From Phycisphaerae bacterium (lineage in GTDB: Bacteria; Planctomycetota; Phycisphaerae; JAJVII01): a stretch of DNA of 5,022 nucleotides. The notes under the pieces were generated by a model. The model was not told the origin of the DNA, did not search any database, and worked only from the letters and a program-made list of their open reading frames with translations. Numbering within the stretch: position 1 is the first letter of the stretch; every line of letters begins with the position of its first letter. Shown one piece after another: positions 4,184 through 5,022 of this stretch. Position numbers and translations under genes: made by a program. The DNA lies in assembly GCA_028706835.1 (NCBI GenBank), contig JAQTVL010000368.1, positions 1-5,022 on the forward strand, read 5' to 3'.

Positions 4184-5022
4184 CAGCTTCCTGGCTGACA
4201 GCTTCCCGGCTGACCGCTTCCCGGCTGACCGCTCTCTTCCTGCCCCATCCGCCGCAGCCACCGGTAGTGCGCGGCTACGCCCGCAAGGAACGACCGGTGC
4301 GCCTGATACGGCACCCCGAACTGGCCGCACGTCTGCTCCACGATCGCCGAGATCGCCGGGTAGTTCACGTGGCAGATCAGCGGGAACAGGTGGTGCTCCT
4401 TGTGGTAGTTCAGCCCGCCCAGCAGCCACGTCAGCACTCGGCTGCCGCGCCCGAAGTCCACCGTCACCCGCGCCTGGTGCACGGCCCACGGGGTCGGCAT
4501 TTGCCCAAGCTTCTCATCCGGCGCCGGGAAGTCAGCCAGCTCCACCAGGTGCGGCGTCGCGAACACCAGCACCATCACCGTCCCGAGCACCACCGCCCCG
4601 ACCGCGTAGTAGAACAGCACCACCAGCACCGGGTGGAACAGCATCGGCACGGCGAACGCCCACGCGAAAAAGATCACCCGCCCCACGATGAACGTCACCA
4701 GCGCCCCGCGCCGAGGCCGGGGCACGCGATGCTCGCCCAGCCGGCCGGTGATGATGAACCGGAAATCGTCCAGCAACTGCATCTTCACCGCCAGCAGCCC
4801 GTAGACCGGCCAGACATACCAGTGCTGCCAGCGGTAGTACCATCGCATCGGCTGGTGCGGCGTCAGCCGGGCCAGCCCGCCCGTGTCGCAGTCGTCGTCG
4901 TAGCCGGTGATGTTGACGTACATGTGGTGGATGATGGTGTGCTTCCAGTGCCACTGGCCGCTGCTGCCGCCGGCCAGGTGGAGCGTCCAGGCCGCCAGGC
5001 TGTTGACCCAGCGGCGGTTGGA
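4168..5022 (-). CDS. Membrane fatty-acid desaturase, partial (5' end beyond window)
   Basis: 284 residues are visible, and the frame is open to the right edge, so the N-terminus and the first HxxxH box are missing. These integral-membrane di-iron enzymes insert double bonds into acyl chains using O2 and electrons from cytochrome b5, ferredoxin or a similar carrier. Histidine box 2 is HTIIHH (visible residues 28-33) followed by MYVNITG, as in front-end/linoleoyl-CoA-type desaturases. Box 3 is GGLNYHKEHHLFP (202-214), with His207 where front-end enzymes usually have Gln. FATPHLVELADFP (154-166) is another typical segment. Hydrophobic helices span about 107-129 and 132-155. An internal Met at 4921-4923 lies after box 2 and cannot be the start. 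The last 21 residues are a Gly-Gln-Pro-Ser repeat tail encoded by a 15-bp tandem repeat, foreign to the family. Codon use is strongly GC-rich. Confidence 0.9.
   Translation of the reverse strand, partial: SNRRWVNSLAAWTLHLAGGSSGQWHWKHTIIHHMYVNITGYDDDCDTGGLARLTPHQPMRWYYRWQHWYVWPVYGLLAVKMQLLDDFRFIITGRLGEHRVPRPRRGALVTFIVGRVIFFAWAFAVPMLFHPVLVVLFYYAVGAVVLGTVMVLVFATPHLVELADFPAPDEKLGQMPTPWAVHQARVTVDFGRGSRVLTWLLGGLNYHKEHHLFPLICHVNYPAISAIVEQTCGQFGVPYQAHRSFLAGVAAHYRWLRRMGQEESGQPGSGQPGSCQPGSCQRSA
4179..4238. repeat. Four tandem 15-bp repeats inside the desaturase 3' end
   Basis: Units at 4179-4193, 4194-4208, 4209-4223 and 4224-4238 share GCTGAC(A/C)GCTTCC(T/C)G. Units 1 and 2, and 2 and 3, each differ by one base; unit 4 is more divergent. 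Being 15 bp, they keep frame and encode GQPGS-type pentapeptides on the minus strand. The core GCTGACCGCTGA is related to the neighbouring TCAGCGA repeats, suggesting that an intergenic repeat expanded into the coding region. Confidence 0.75.

Noticed and set aside
3959..5022. Rubredoxin and desaturase as a functional electron-transfer pair.
   Set aside because: The genes are convergent, not an operon, and desaturases of this type normally use cytochrome b5 or ferredoxin; adjacency alone is not enough.

Overview
The window looks like chromosome from a high-GC bacterium carrying a lower-GC restriction-modification (R-M) island. The flanks (a GC-rich repeat field at 1-460; a rubredoxin gene and a desaturase gene from 3959 to the right edge) are strongly GC-rich. 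The genes between about 734 and 3519 use many more A/T-ending codons. Short hairpin repeats in the flanks (GTCCC-ATC-GGGAC, GCCCAGCGAT-TCC-ATCGCTGGGC, TCAGCGA tandem units) resemble dispersed palindromes that I associate with Planctomycetota. That assignment is tentative; nothing here is a phylogenetic marker.

Layout. (1) 1-460: no credible gene; at least six short palindromes. (2) 462-635: a possible decayed C-terminal fragment of a DoxX-like membrane protein, low confidence. (3) 600-733: AT-rich control region with a good sigma70-type promoter, three TCGCAA half-sites upstream of it and two perfect 12-bp direct repeats downstream of it. (4) 734-2366, + strand: a tight operon of a 74-aa MerR/BldC-like DNA-binding protein, a Vsr T:G-mismatch endonuclease and a C5-cytosine DNA methyltransferase. 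(5) 2323-3519, - strand: a 398-aa protein with a C-terminal HNH nuclease domain, convergent with the methyltransferase and overlapping its 3' end by 44 bp. (6) 3520-3958: intergenic, with a probable HNH promoter, a palindrome and a promoter for the next gene. (7) 3959-4123, + strand: rubredoxin. (8) 4168-5022, - strand: membrane fatty-acid desaturase, cut by the right edge, with a C-terminal tail made of a 15-bp tandem repeat.

How the genes fit together. The methyltransferase would protect host DNA by C5 methylation. Vsr would repair T:G mismatches that arise when those 5-methylcytosines deaminate. The HNH protein is the obvious candidate for the cognate restriction enzyme. The small MerR-like protein is translationally coupled to vsr and preceded by direct repeats spaced two helical turns apart, so it may autoregulate the operon in the role that C proteins play in other R-M systems. 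The N-terminal half of the HNH protein and this regulatory arrangement are the least familiar parts of the window. Rubredoxin and desaturase are convergent; a redox link between them is possible but unproven.
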